A stretch of 64,000 bases of DNA from Lachnospiraceae bacterium (GTDB lineage: Bacteria; Bacillota; Clostridia; Lachnospirales; Lachnospiraceae). Within the stretch, counting starts at the first letter, position 1. Each line of letters opens with the position of its first letter. The stretch lies in contig JALEKK010000035.1 in the NCBI GenBank assembly GCA_022769005.1, forward strand, positions 120,564 through 184,563, read 5' to 3'. Below the pieces are notes generated by a model. The model did no database searches. It saw nothing but the letters and a program-made list of their open reading frames with translations, and was not told the DNA's origin. Shown here one piece after another: positions 1 to 9,491 of the stretch. A program made the translations under genes and the position numbers.

Positions 1-143
1 GAAAGCCCTCCGGCAACTACCTCATATATTGCTGTTGTCGGTCTGAAAAGAATCATTACCGAAAAGCTTATTGCATAAGCGATTACAATTATGAAAATAA
101 TTATTGCCGCTTTCGGTTTTGCCGAATATCTTTTTCTTGCCAT
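1..143 (-). CDS. Partial single-TM protein at the window edge (possible HlyD/barrel-sandwich type)
   Basis: An open frame starts at an ATG (141-143) and runs off the left edge, giving about 47 residues. They are a basic start (MARKRYSAKPK), one hydrophobic helix and the beginning of an extracytoplasmic part (FRPTTAIYEVVAGG). An AAGGAG site overlaps the stop codon of rodA just upstream, so it is co-transcribed and probably translationally coupled to the cell-elongation operon. Proteins of this shape next to cell-division genes in Clostridia often carry a HlyD-like barrel-sandwich domain. That identity is inference from position and the N-terminus only, as the diagnostic domain is outside the window. 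Confidence 0.7.
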   Translation of the reverse strand, partial: MARKRYSAKPKAAIIIFIIVIAYAISFSVMILFRPTTAIYEVVAGGL

Positions 144-152
144 AATTACTCC

Positions 153-1340
153 TTACAGTCTGAGTCTGTGGGTCTTCTTCTCATCATCTCTGACTTCTTC
201 GATGTCCACTATGCCGCTTATGAATAAATCTTTATCTTTAACCTGTCCGTTTTGCAAACTTATATTTAATACTATCCCCATTGAGGTATACAGAGTAATA
301 AGAGAACTCAGTCCGTAACTGAAAAACGGCAATGCCAGTCCGGTATTAGGCAGCAACTGAGTTACAACACCTATATTAAAGAATGTTTGAAAACCTATAT
401 ATGACGCAATTCCTATGACTATCAGTCTTCCCGCATAGTCTCTGGTTTTGATTGCAATATATATACATACAAATACAATGGCAGCCAGAAGGCCTATGGC
501 TATTACCGAGCCTATGAATCCAAGCTGCTCTCCGAGAGCCGCAAAAACGAAATCCGTATGTGCTTCGGCAATGTAATTGGAATTAAGGAGTGATGATGGG
601 TCATCATTATCTAATCCCTTGCCGGTTAATCCTCCGGATCCGATGGCCTGAACCGCATATTTCTGCTGATAGACATTATCGTCATAATTTTCGGGGTTTA
701 TAAACGCCATTACCCTTCGCCACTGATAAGGTTTTAACAGTTTCTGATTGGGATTTTGTATGTAAATAAATAACCCAACTGCTACGGGAACTGCAACCAT
801 CATTATTTTCCCCAATTTCTTATATGGAAAACCGGCCGTATATAAAACAACAAACAATATCAAAAACAGTAATATCGTCTGTGAAAGATCGGGCTGTGAA
901 ACAATAAGCAAAAGCGGAACCGCAAGTATTGCATTTACAAAAACCAGAAATTTCCATGAATTCAGCTTCCCCTTATTGGTATAAAGCAGCTGAGCAAGAA
1001 ACAGTATAAGCATAAGCTTTCCCATTTCGGAAGGCTGAATTCTAAACGCGCCGCTTCCGAGCCAACGGGTTGCGCCGCCCGCCGATACACCGAACAGCTT
1101 TACTCCTACCAGCAGTAAAACAAGTAATATATACAGCACTCTGTAATATTTCAAAATAAAATGATAATCAACGAATGACAAAAACGTCATCCAAAGTAAT
1201 GCCATAACAATGCCGCCGGCCTGTTTTACCGTGTATGATGAATCTGCACTGTTAATTATTAACAGTCCGAAAATCGAAGTTATAACAACAAGCGTTACAA
1301 GCGCATAGTTGTAGCTTCGCAAGTTGTATTTTTTAAACAT
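153..1340 (-). CDS. rodA: SEDS-family peptidoglycan glycosyltransferase RodA/FtsW
   Basis: Polytopic membrane protein of 395 residues with about ten hydrophobic segments. SEDS proteins polymerise lipid II into glycan strands together with a class B penicillin-binding protein. The SEDS signatures are visible: an RWL...IQPSE stretch (residues about 92-105) and a YIAEAHTDFVFAALGEQ loop (about 256-272) that carries the Asp implicated in catalysis in this family, followed by a C-terminal PFFSYG block. The start codon touches the stop of the adjacent PBP2 gene (shared base at 1340), as expected for a cognate pair. With mreBCD upstream this is RodA rather than FtsW or SpoVE, although sequence alone separates these paralogues poorly. 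Confidence 0.93.
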   Translation of the reverse strand: MFKKYNLRSYNYALVTLVVITSIFGLLIINSADSSYTVKQAGGIVMALLWMTFLSFVDYHFILKYYRVLYILLVLLLVGVKLFGVSAGGATRWLGSGAFRIQPSEMGKLMLILFLAQLLYTNKGKLNSWKFLVFVNAILAVPLLLIVSQPDLSQTILLFLILFVVLYTAGFPYKKLGKIMMVAVPVAVGLFIYIQNPNQKLLKPYQWRRVMAFINPENYDDNVYQQKYAVQAIGSGGLTGKGLDNDDPSSLLNSNYIAEAHTDFVFAALGEQLGFIGSVIAIGLLAAIVFVCIYIAIKTRDYAGRLIVIGIASYIGFQTFFNIGVVTQLLPNTGLALPFFSYGLSSLITLYTSMGIVLNISLQNGQVKDKDLFISGIVDIEEVRDDEKKTHRLRL

Positions 1341-4117
1341 TAATTATTGGCTCCATTCTTAAAATCTTTGAAATACCACTCATAAAAAGCGGCTGCACTC
1401 TGTGCATTATATGTTGATGTGTATCCGTTCGGAGTCTCAATTGAAAGCGCAATTTCCGGATTGTCGTAAGGTGCATACGATACAAATGTACCGTTATCCA
1501 TTGTGGTTTTATTGATCTGTGACGTACCTGTTTTTCCCGCTACCTTCAGTGACTCCAATCCGCTGAATGTCTTGTAATGCTGCACTGCAAGAATCATTCC
1601 GTCGTGAACGGCCTTCCATGCCGTATCTGAAATATAATTCATTTCATTTGATAAAACACTGTTTGTTTCTTTTATGGTCTTTCCCGAATTATCCGTAACT
1701 TTAAGAACAAGATGGGTTTCGTAACTCTTTCCGCCGTTTGCAATGGTAGATACATACCTTGAAAGATTAAGACAAGAATACTGTGCCGTACCCTGTCCTA
1801 TCGCAGATGCAATGGCATTTGTATCAGACGCTTTCGGCGTGGATTCCGGTATTTCTATTCCCGATTTTACGGAAAGTCCCAAATCATCCGTATATTTTTT
1901 GAGTATATCCGTTCCGTAGTCCGAATCGTATGACCCGTCTTTGCTCTTTGCAAGATCATAACCTATTGAATAGAAGAATACATTGCACGAATCCCTGAGG
2001 GCGGTTTGAACTGTTTCATTGCCGTGTTCTCCGGGATAAACCGAACATCTCGGCGAAGGCGTAACCTCGGTAAATAAACCGCTGCAATATATCTGTGTAT
2101 AAGGATCGATTATTCCATTGTTAAGTCCCGCTAATGCCGTGGCCATTTTAAATGTGGAACCCGGCATAGTTTGAGCCTGAGTTGCCCAGTTAAGCAACGG
2201 CTTAGAAGCATTTTTGCTTATTTGATTGTAATAATCCACATCCATGTTTCCGCTTAATTTGTTGGTATCATAACCCGGATAAGACACCAGTGCCAACAGC
2301 TGTCCGTTATTGGGATCCTCAAGAACGGCCGCACTGGAACTCGGAGCAATACCCAGAGTACCAGGCGTTAAAAGCTTATTGTTCATTGCCGTTCTTATAA
2401 AGTCGCTTGCGGATAATGTCCAATTTGACAATGAGTTATAATAATCATCCTTTTGTAAATACCCCTGATCGTATAAAAGCATACACATTTCTCTGCCTGA
2501 AACGGTTCCGTCCTGAATCAGATACTTAAAGATATTAAGACAAAACTTTCTGTCTTCCTTAACCTTTTCAGTAATATATGATGTTATTTTTGAGTATACT
2601 TCGGAAAGATCCGTATATTGACTGTCGGAGATTTCTGAAAGATCAACCCATCCGTTTGTTATACAGTGCTCTATAAATGCTTTAAAACTTATGTCTTCGC
2701 CGCTGTTCCATTTTACGGTTACGGGATCTTCGTTGTTCATAAGATCGGTTCTTATAATTTTGTTCTCTGTGAGAATTTCATATGCTCTCCATATATAGGA
2801 CTTATTCTCATCCGAAAGATCCTTGTAATTTGTACCCTGACCGTTAAGTTCACCTGAAAGCCAGTCGGTTTTTTCTTTTAATCTTTCTTCATATCTTCCG
2901 TTAACGCTCTTCTCTAAATCCGTTGTAGGATTTCGCAACTTATCAAAGGATACCAAATCGTTATCTATCAGTGCGAAATATACTTCAGGCATTAATATAT
3001 ACAGATCTATAAGTGCTCCGCCTGAATCATATACATACTTTTCACCGCTCTCTTTCAGGTGCGCAAGCACTATTTCGGTGAGCTTTTCCTCAAGCAGGTC
3101 GTATAACTTTTTCTGAAGCCTTGAATCTATTGTGAGATATACGTCATGTCCGGCGACGGACTGTGTTTCGCCGATAACTTCTGTTATTCTTCCCACAGTA
3201 TCCAGATATACCTGTTTTTCTCCCTTTTTACCCGCAAGGTCCATTTCAAACGCTTCTTCTATTCCGCCCTTTCCGACTAAATCCGTGTTGTCATATGAAG
3301 AATTTTCTTTACGTAGTTCATCCAACTGATCCGTGCTTACAACTCCCGTATATCCCATAAGTGCGGAATAATACTTACTGTCGTTGTATCTTCGTACATA
3401 TTGACTGTCAACCGTTACACCGGTAAACGTGTTCTGATTCTCCGATATGGCGGCGATACTTGCCTCGGAAATTTCACTTGCTATGGTTATCGGTTTATAT
3501 CTGGTATAAGAATTAGCGGTAAGATTCATTCTTAAATACAGCAATTCCAATAAATCATCCGGAGACAGTTTATCCGTATTTATTTGATAATTGGTTATCA
3601 TATATTTCATCAGTTCATCAGCGGATGAATTCTTCTGTTCATCGGTTAAATCCGAAATTGCTGCCTTCCCGTAACAATCTCTCAGAAAACCAAGCCTTGT
3701 GTTTCCCTCAACATTATATTCGTATTTACCGTTTTCATATGATATTCCGAATGTATTGGTGTATTTGTCTCCGTTTTTACTGAGTATAGCCAATGTTTTT
3801 ATAATTGAATTATTGATGGCTTCATTTTTTTCGGTTTTATTCTTAAATGAACCTGAGTCACTTATGTTTACGGCATATACTATATCGTCGTAAGCAAGCA
3901 GCACTCCGTTTCTGTCAAATATTCTTCCTCTTGACGCAGGTGTGCTGATTACCTTTTCAATTGATGAATTCAACGATTGCTTATATTCATTTCCCCTGAT
4001 TATCTGCAGGTTAAACAAATGGACAACAAGTATGGAAAAAAGAACCGCCATAACAACAATAAGTACGGAAACCCTGTTGTTAAAAAATGACTTCAGGCTA
4101 TTTTTTAATTTCTTCAT
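1340..4117 (-). CDS. mrdA: Penicillin-binding protein 2 (class B PBP, elongasome transpeptidase)
   Basis: Cross-links peptidoglycan at the outer face of the membrane during side-wall elongation. The 925-residue protein has a short cytoplasmic start, one membrane anchor (about 17-38), a PBP dimerisation domain and a C-terminal transpeptidase domain with all three active-site motifs: S654-T-F-K657, S710-C-N712 and K862-T-G864. It is about 300 residues longer than E. coli PBP2 because of a mostly helical insertion (about 335-580) between the two domains; similar insertions occur in clostridial PBP2. The start lies inside the end of mreD (20-base overlap) and the stop touches rodA, so translation is tightly coupled. 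Confidence 0.93.
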   Translation of the reverse strand: MKKLKNSLKSFFNNRVSVLIVVMAVLFSILVVHLFNLQIIRGNEYKQSLNSSIEKVISTPASRGRIFDRNGVLLAYDDIVYAVNISDSGSFKNKTEKNEAINNSIIKTLAILSKNGDKYTNTFGISYENGKYEYNVEGNTRLGFLRDCYGKAAISDLTDEQKNSSADELMKYMITNYQINTDKLSPDDLLELLYLRMNLTANSYTRYKPITIASEISEASIAAISENQNTFTGVTVDSQYVRRYNDSKYYSALMGYTGVVSTDQLDELRKENSSYDNTDLVGKGGIEEAFEMDLAGKKGEKQVYLDTVGRITEVIGETQSVAGHDVYLTIDSRLQKKLYDLLEEKLTEIVLAHLKESGEKYVYDSGGALIDLYILMPEVYFALIDNDLVSFDKLRNPTTDLEKSVNGRYEERLKEKTDWLSGELNGQGTNYKDLSDENKSYIWRAYEILTENKIIRTDLMNNEDPVTVKWNSGEDISFKAFIEHCITNGWVDLSEISDSQYTDLSEVYSKITSYITEKVKEDRKFCLNIFKYLIQDGTVSGREMCMLLYDQGYLQKDDYYNSLSNWTLSASDFIRTAMNNKLLTPGTLGIAPSSSAAVLEDPNNGQLLALVSYPGYDTNKLSGNMDVDYYNQISKNASKPLLNWATQAQTMPGSTFKMATALAGLNNGIIDPYTQIYCSGLFTEVTPSPRCSVYPGEHGNETVQTALRDSCNVFFYSIGYDLAKSKDGSYDSDYGTDILKKYTDDLGLSVKSGIEIPESTPKASDTNAIASAIGQGTAQYSCLNLSRYVSTIANGGKSYETHLVLKVTDNSGKTIKETNSVLSNEMNYISDTAWKAVHDGMILAVQHYKTFSGLESLKVAGKTGTSQINKTTMDNGTFVSYAPYDNPEIALSIETPNGYTSTYNAQSAAAFYEWYFKDFKNGANN

Positions 4118-4628
4118 CTATATTCACCGCCTTACTTTTCTTCTTATCTAAAATATTATTTAATAATCTGATAGGTTTATAAATAATCAAAGCTACGATT
4201 ACTGTATAGACGACTTCCGGCATAATAATTCTTATAATGAAAAAATCGGCTATAATTCGGTTGTGTAATAAAAACTGAACTACAAATGACAGAAACCCGT
4301 ATGAAAATGTTCCCGCCGCCGTCAAAAATAACGGAATAATAAAATTGCTTTCTTCATATTGATTAAAAAACATGCCGCATATATAACCGATTACCGTATA
4401 TATAAGCATGGTGAATCCCAATAATCCCGAAAAAAATATATCATATATAAAACCGGAAAATATTCCTACAAACATCCCCTCTTTTTTGCCTTTTAACAAC
4501 CCAAAAAAGACAGGCAGAATAATCAGTAAATTAGGAGCTATTCCGCCTATCCTTATGTAATTAAAAAGTGTAACCTGCAGAATATAAAACCCGAATATGA
4601 GGCCGATTTCTGAGAATTTTCTTTTCAT
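4098..4628 (-). CDS. mreD: Rod-shape-determining membrane protein MreD
   Basis: Small polytopic membrane protein of the elongasome, linking MreB/MreC to the RodA-PBP2 synthase. With the start chosen here it has 176 residues and about five membrane helices, normal for MreD. The open frame extends 57 bases further upstream, but the ATG at 4628 (MKRKFSEIGLIFGF) has a GCGGGAG ribosome site at good spacing and gives the expected N-terminus, while the longer start would lie inside mreC. It follows mreC by 13 bases and overlaps the start of pbp2. Sequence conservation in MreD is low, so the call rests on topology and gene order. Confidence 0.9.
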   Translation of the reverse strand: MKRKFSEIGLIFGFYILQVTLFNYIRIGGIAPNLLIILPVFFGLLKGKKEGMFVGIFSGFIYDIFFSGLLGFTMLIYTVIGYICGMFFNQYEESNFIIPLFLTAAGTFSYGFLSFVVQFLLHNRIIADFFIIRIIMPEVVYTVIVALIIYKPIRLLNNILDKKKSKAVNIDEEIKK

Positions 4629-4641
4629 GTCAATCTCCCGC

Positions 4642-5496
4642 TTATCCGTTGGTAAGCTGATCTTTAGTCGTTGTAATAACCACAACGTCTGTCAGATGGT
4701 CAAAGTCCGCCGCCGGAACAAGATTTCCGGATTTTGAGAGTCCCGAATCATCTGACGTTATATCCTTAACATATCCGACCAACAATCCGGGAAGATATTT
4801 ACTGCTTATGTTACTTGTGACAATTTTATCACCGCTCTTAATTCCCGCATTGGATTTAATTCGACTCAGCTTTATAATACCCGAATCCATAAGTGTAATA
4901 TCACCCTCAACAATACACTGGTCTTTGGTTCTCTCATCCATTGCCGCAACATTTGAATTGTCTGCAACAATTGTAGTTACAACAGAATAAGAATCATAAA
5001 CTTCCGTTACTATACCCACAAGTCCCTTGTCGGTTATTACATTCATGTCAACTTTAATTCCTTTTTTGCTTCCCTGATCAATGGTGAAGCTCTGATTCCA
5101 GTTGGTCGATGTGGTACCTATTACTCTTGCACCCACTTTTGTATATGATGAAAGCTGACTTTCCATACCGTAAAAGTTTCTCAAGTCGGAAAGTTCGTCC
5201 GCATCGCTTTTTAATGCGTCATTTTCCGCTTTTAATGATGCAACCTGAGATTCAAGTTCTTTATTTTGAGTTTGAAGTTCCTCTAACGTCTTCTTTTTAT
5301 TGTCATCATCCGTCAAACCGGAACCGATTGAATTGATACCGTTTTGAATCGGCACCACTATGTATGAAAACACATTTCTTAACGGTGTAATCAGCTTATC
5401 TGTAAAGAAGCTCGTTGCCGTAAGAACAACACAGAAAAAAACTACTGCAAGAAGAATTCTTTTCGGTGTAAAAAACTTGGATAATTTATTTTTCAT
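4642..5496 (-). CDS. mreC: Rod-shape-determining protein MreC
   Basis: Extracytoplasmic elongasome scaffold that contacts PBP2. The 284-residue protein has an N-terminal membrane anchor (about 13-31), a coiled coil rich in Leu, Glu and Lys (about 66-110), and the two-barrel MreC domain, recognised by VIGTTSTNWNQSFTIDQGSKKGI and the following VITDKGLVGIV block. The length is standard. It lies 18 bases after mreB and just before mreD, the canonical order. Confidence 0.95.
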   Translation of the reverse strand: MKNKLSKFFTPKRILLAVVFFCVVLTATSFFTDKLITPLRNVFSYIVVPIQNGINSIGSGLTDDDNKKKTLEELQTQNKELESQVASLKAENDALKSDADELSDLRNFYGMESQLSSYTKVGARVIGTTSTNWNQSFTIDQGSKKGIKVDMNVITDKGLVGIVTEVYDSYSVVTTIVADNSNVAAMDERTKDQCIVEGDITLMDSGIIKLSRIKSNAGIKSGDKIVTSNISSKYLPGLLVGYVKDITSDDSGLSKSGNLVPAADFDHLTDVVVITTTKDQLTNG

Positions 5497-5514
5497 AAAT
5501 ATACTCTTTATCGA

Positions 5515-6537
5515 TTAATCAAAAACCTTATCTCTAGGTATATATGCAAGACTGTTAAATGAAGGATTATTTACAACTTCAGTCAGTCCTCTGATTATAC
5601 TCTCCTGAGGATTTTCCACCAATCTCGCCTCTATTCCCGTTTCAGACTTAAACAGTTCTTCAAGATGACTTATATTAGATGTTCCTCCCGTAAGATAGAT
5701 CCCGTCCTTAACAATATCTGCGGCGAGTTCCGGAGGAGTTCTCTCAAGCATAACTTTTACTGAGTCCATAATCTGGTGCAGCGGATCTGATATTGCATTT
5801 TGGATAACCTTGGACGATACCTTAACGCTTACCGGAAGACCGGAAATAACATTTCTTCCGTATCCGTCGGTAAATATTTCTTCTGTTTCATCCGAGCAAA
5901 CGGCACTTCCGAGTTCAATCTTTAACTTTTCAGCAGTTCTCTTTCCTATAATCAGATTATATTCTTTTCTGATTGCGGCAATGATACTTTCATCTAATTT
6001 AGATCCGCCTATCTTAATTGTTCTGCTGATTACAATTCCGCCCAGGGATAAAACGGAAATCTCCGTGGTCTCTGCACCTATGTTAACTACCATAATTCCC
6101 TTTGACGATGTAACATCAAGACCTGCTCCGATTGCATCGGCAACCGGTTTGTCAACTACGTATACATTGCCGGTTTTAATTTTTGATTTAAGAACAAGTT
6201 CGTAAAAAGCTCTTTTTTCAACTTCCGTAACATCTGTAGGTATCGCAATATAGAAATCTGCAGCTCCGGAAGCCTTCTTCGTTTCACTGATTTTTTCATA
6301 GAATTTATAAATCAATGACTGCATATTCTGAATATCTGCTATAACTCCGAACTTTACCGGAAACGAAACGTCGATATTGACCGGTGCTTTTTCATACATT
6401 TCATACGCTTCGTCACCGAATGCAATTATCTCCTTATTTCTTAAAGCAATAATATTTCTTTCGTTAAGAATGGTTTCGTCACAGCACATCTTAAAATTAC
6501 TTGTACCAATATCGAGACCGTATGTATTCTGAGCCAT
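5515..6537 (-). CDS. mreB: MreB-like actin homologue (divergent)
   Basis: Bacterial actin of 340 residues that, by position before mreC-mreD, should organise side-wall synthesis at the inner membrane. Seen: phosphate-1 loop DIGTSN (9-14), a VTEVEKRA helix carrying the family's catalytic Glu, a KPVADAIGAG segment (130-139) and a C-terminal LTGGTS adenosine motif. Odd: the phosphate-2 loop, DIGGGTT in typical MreB, reads NIGAETT here (residues 152-158), and the usual GRTP motif near residue 65 is missing. The protein is therefore MreB family but clearly diverged, and nucleotide hydrolysis may be altered. Ribosome site GAAAGGAGAA precedes the ATG. Confidence 0.88.
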   Translation of the reverse strand: MAQNTYGLDIGTSNFKMCCDETILNERNIIALRNKEIIAFGDEAYEMYEKAPVNIDVSFPVKFGVIADIQNMQSLIYKFYEKISETKKASGAADFYIAIPTDVTEVEKRAFYELVLKSKIKTGNVYVVDKPVADAIGAGLDVTSSKGIMVVNIGAETTEISVLSLGGIVISRTIKIGGSKLDESIIAAIRKEYNLIIGKRTAEKLKIELGSAVCSDETEEIFTDGYGRNVISGLPVSVKVSSKVIQNAISDPLHQIMDSVKVMLERTPPELAADIVKDGIYLTGGTSNISHLEELFKSETGIEARLVENPQESIIRGLTEVVNNPSFNSLAYIPRDKVFD

Positions 6538-6556
6538 TTCTTCTCCTTTCAGAAGA

Positions 6557-7252
6557 CTAACACTTACCTGTTTCTTTTAAACTTATATATTGATTATTAC
6601 CTATTATTATATGATCCAAAAGAGGTATATCAACTATTTCCGCAGCACGCTTTAACCTGTCAGTGAAATTATAGTCATCATTACTCGGCGTTGGATCGCC
6701 GCTTGGATGATTATGTATTACAACAATAAATACGGCTTTATGCTTCAGAGCTTCTATAATTATCTCTCTCGGAGAAATTACAGAGCTGTTAACGGTCCCC
6801 TGTGACACAAATTTATCGCAGATTAATCTGCATTTGTTGTCCAATATGACCAATAATACCTTTTCAACTTCAAGGTGCATCATGTCCTGCATGTAATAAT
6901 CGGCTATTATCTTTGGATTCGAAAAGCATTTTCTTTCGCTTACACTTCCCTTTGAGAGTCTTTTAGCCAACTCGATTATAGCCCGAATCTGTATTGCTTT
7001 GACTTTTCCTATTCCCTTAATCCTCATAAGTTCATGGATTTCCGCATTACACAGACCGACTATTCCGTCTTTTCCGGCAAAGGCTCTTAGGACTTCCGAT
7101 GACAGAGATGTTGCATCCGCTCCCTTTGTACCCGTCCTCAGAATAATTGCAAGAAGTTCCGCATCGCTTAGAGCGGAAATCCCGTATTTCATGCTTTTTT
7201 CATACGGACGCGGATTAACGTCATATGAATTATTATTCATGCCAATGTTCAA
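6557..7252 (-). CDS. radC: RadC/YsnA-family JAB1/MPN-domain protein
   Basis: 231 residues with a helix-hairpin-helix region (RIKGIGKVKAIQIRA, about 77-91) followed by a JAMM metal-binding domain: H180-N-H182-P-S-G-D-P-T-P-S190-N-D-D193, and a Glu further upstream. Long tied to DNA repair, but its true activity is unsettled. The start is a TTG at 7252, because AAGGAG sits six bases upstream of it and 18 bases from the next ATG. It is the first gene of the elongation operon, with an extended -10 promoter upstream; radC next to mreBCD is the common Firmicutes order. Confidence 0.92.
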   Translation of the reverse strand: MNIGMNNNSYDVNPRPYEKSMKYGISALSDAELLAIILRTGTKGADATSLSSEVLRAFAGKDGIVGLCNAEIHELMRIKGIGKVKAIQIRAIIELAKRLSKGSVSERKCFSNPKIIADYYMQDMMHLEVEKVLLVILDNKCRLICDKFVSQGTVNSSVISPREIIIEALKHKAVFIVVIHNHPSGDPTPSNDDYNFTDRLKRAAEIVDIPLLDHIIIGNNQYISLKETGKC

Positions 7253-7302
7253 TTATTACTCCTTATCCTTGGGCAGAGATAAAGCCTAATAAACAATATA
7301 AG

Positions 7303-7311
7303 ATTATATCA
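7303..7311 (-). promoter_or_regulatory. Extended -10 promoter of the radC-mre operon
   Basis: On the minus strand the sequence TGATATAAT gives a perfect -10 hexamer with the TG extension. A clear -35 box is not visible, which is normal for extended -10 promoters. The predicted start would give a leader of about 45 bases before the radC TTG. Confidence 0.55.
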
Positions 7312-7382
7312 CATGTGTTTAAATTATAATTATTAAATAAAAGTTAAGTATGGTATTAATTTGCAATAATTGAGGATGCAAT

Positions 7383-7435
7383 AAAAAATCATATGAATTT
7401 AAAGCCAATATAGCAATAAAGTCATATGATTTTTT
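7383..7435 (-). terminator. Hairpin terminator after the DUF6020-like gene
   Basis: Arms 7383-7396 and 7422-7435 are perfect 14-base complements (AAAAAATCATATGA), and pairing extends five more positions inward with one mismatch. The minus-strand transcript ends in six U residues. It separates the glycosyltransferase cassette from the radC promoter. The mirror A/T tails would let it work in both directions. Confidence 0.75.
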
Positions 7436-7504
7436 GAATAACCATCTATTTGTTTTAATATCTATGACTATTTCTAATTCAACATAATCTACTTTTTAAT
7501 ATCA

Positions 7505-9490
7505 TTATGGTATATCATCCGTAATTTTTTTATCGTCCCGCTCCTTATCAATAAATCCAAATATTGCCAATAGCATCGGAAGTGATGCAGCAACTGGAGC
7601 AAAATATCTAAAGCAATCATTTACAGGAGATGCTATACATGTAAGTATAAGAAGTTCAACCATAATAACAGGTAAAATATATATATATTTCTTTTTACGG
7701 ATTAATATCCAACCTATAAGAACCGTCAGCCATGTATAAAGAGCTATTACATCCGTTAAGCTTAAAAATAATGTGTTATCCCACACTGTTGTCCACTGCT
7801 GCATAGCTTCTCTCGCATTATCTAAATCCGGATTTTCGTAATGAAGTTCCGGAAATTCTTCTCCAAACATTTCTGAACTTGCCCAGTTCCATATTGTCAT
7901 TCCAGAATTCATATTTCCGGAACCAAACGGTAATTTCGGTGTGAAGGAATAGTATCCATATGTAGAAGCAATGATCGCCGATAAGTAGCTTTCGGGATAT
8001 TTCGATGCCATTTCAAACCAAGTATTCAGCCATGCTCTCCACTCATCTGACTTAAAGCTAAAACCGCTTTTTGCACGACCTTTAACCGGATCCGATACCG
8101 TTGGATTATAGGCCTTTCCGAGCTCTTCTATAGGAAATACGGCATCAATAGCTTTATACTCCTCTTCTGTAAGTTCATCCTTATGTTCCTTAACAGTGCG
8201 CGCAGTCACTTGATATGGCAATGACATCATTTCATTCGAAGAAGCCTTTTTTACTCCAAGACCTTTATATAAATATTGATTATATCCAAATACGCATACA
8301 AACGCTAAAATAATAATTCCAATTTTATATAGCTTAATTTTTTTAACAAGACAAAAAACAACCATTACTATTGCAACAGGAATTATACAATATATGTAAT
8401 TATTTCTATACAACGATGCAACAAATACTGCAATTGCGAAATTAACATAATCCATCACTTTATCATCATGATTTTTTATCTTATATATAAGAGTTATAAA
8501 GCTAATCACACAATATGTAAATAAAGCTGCTGCAAAAGTATCCTTAAATCCATGTTTAGCATATGCAGCCCATACCGGTGTTATTGCGAAATATATAAGT
8601 ACCAATCTATAAAATAATTTTCTTATACCAGCTTTACGAAGCATATTTACACCGGCGGCATATATAAATGCCATGATAATGTCTCTAATAAGAACATATA
8701 AAAATATCCCAAAATTGGCACTTCCCATCTGTTTGCCCAAAGAATAAAACATTGCTAGTATTGTATTGGCAAACCACGGATGGTGATTTATTTGTTCTAT
8801 TTTCCCAAAATACAAAGCAAGCTGCCAATACACATCGTTATCCATACTTGCAGGATAATATATTATTAACCAAGGTATCCAACATAAAAAGATAATAATG
8901 GCAGAAGATATAAAAAAATGAGAACTACACCAAGCCCATAATCTATTCCAAAATGAATTCTTTGATGATTCAGTTTTTCGGTCAGATTCCTTACCGGATT
9001 CGCATTTTGCACTTTTATTATTGTCTATAGAAGCTTTAAGTAATCGGTATTCAACAAAATACCATACCCAATAGGCTGCAAGTAAAAAAGCAACAGTCCA
9101 ACCTAACATGACAATTATTATCCAAAATGTGTACACACCACCGTAAACATTAGGTAATTTGTCCATATGATACATACAAAGTCCAAGAACATTTAATATT
9201 CCAAAAATAGGTGCTATGAAGAAAATTAATTTACCATATTTAAAGTTATATCTTCCCATATGCTTTAGCGTTTTATATACAACAAAGATTATGCAAGCAC
9301 ATATAAATGCATGAACAATCCCGTATCCATTTAAAACCTGTGATGTAATAGAAAATGCCCTTGCTACAAAACCACTTTTTTCTAAAGCGGGGGATAATTC
9401 TACAGCCTTATATTGAAAAAAGAAAGTATAAGTAAGTAATATTCCTATAATGATACTTTTTATTCTTCTTCGAATTATATTATTAGTCAT
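7505..9490 (-). CDS. DUF6020-like polytopic membrane protein (GT-C-like)
   Basis: 661 residues with about 12 or more hydrophobic helices. A central segment with YYPASMDNDVYWQ, NHHPWFANT and AKHGFKDTF resembles the DUF6020 family, whose layout suggests a GT-C-type glycosyltransferase or flippase-like role; acidic residues in the first large extracytoplasmic loop (the MDND motif) fit this. Function is not proven. It begins one base after the upstream GT2 gene and shares its promoter, so a lipid-linked sugar made by the GT2 enzyme may be its substrate (inference). The pair lies between two strong hairpins and is more AT-rich than its neighbours. Confidence 0.75.
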   Translation of the reverse strand: MTNNIIRRRIKSIIIGILLTYTFFFQYKAVELSPALEKSGFVARAFSITSQVLNGYGIVHAFICACIIFVVYKTLKHMGRYNFKYGKLIFFIAPIFGILNVLGLCMYHMDKLPNVYGGVYTFWIIIVMLGWTVAFLLAAYWVWYFVEYRLLKASIDNNKSAKCESGKESDRKTESSKNSFWNRLWAWCSSHFFISSAIIIFLCWIPWLIIYYPASMDNDVYWQLALYFGKIEQINHHPWFANTILAMFYSLGKQMGSANFGIFLYVLIRDIIMAFIYAAGVNMLRKAGIRKLFYRLVLIYFAITPVWAAYAKHGFKDTFAAALFTYCVISFITLIYKIKNHDDKVMDYVNFAIAVFVASLYRNNYIYCIIPVAIVMVVFCLVKKIKLYKIGIIILAFVCVFGYNQYLYKGLGVKKASSNEMMSLPYQVTARTVKEHKDELTEEEYKAIDAVFPIEELGKAYNPTVSDPVKGRAKSGFSFKSDEWRAWLNTWFEMASKYPESYLSAIIASTYGYYSFTPKLPFGSGNMNSGMTIWNWASSEMFGEEFPELHYENPDLDNAREAMQQWTTVWDNTLFLSLTDVIALYTWLTVLIGWILIRKKKYIYILPVIMVELLILTCIASPVNDCFRYFAPVAASLPMLLAIFGFIDKERDDKKITDDIP

Positions 9491-9491
9491 T

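Noticed and set aside
2500..3150. Intein or mobile insert in PBP2
   Set aside because: The insert shows no intein splice motifs or endonuclease and keeps frame; it looks like a normal clostridial helical insertion.
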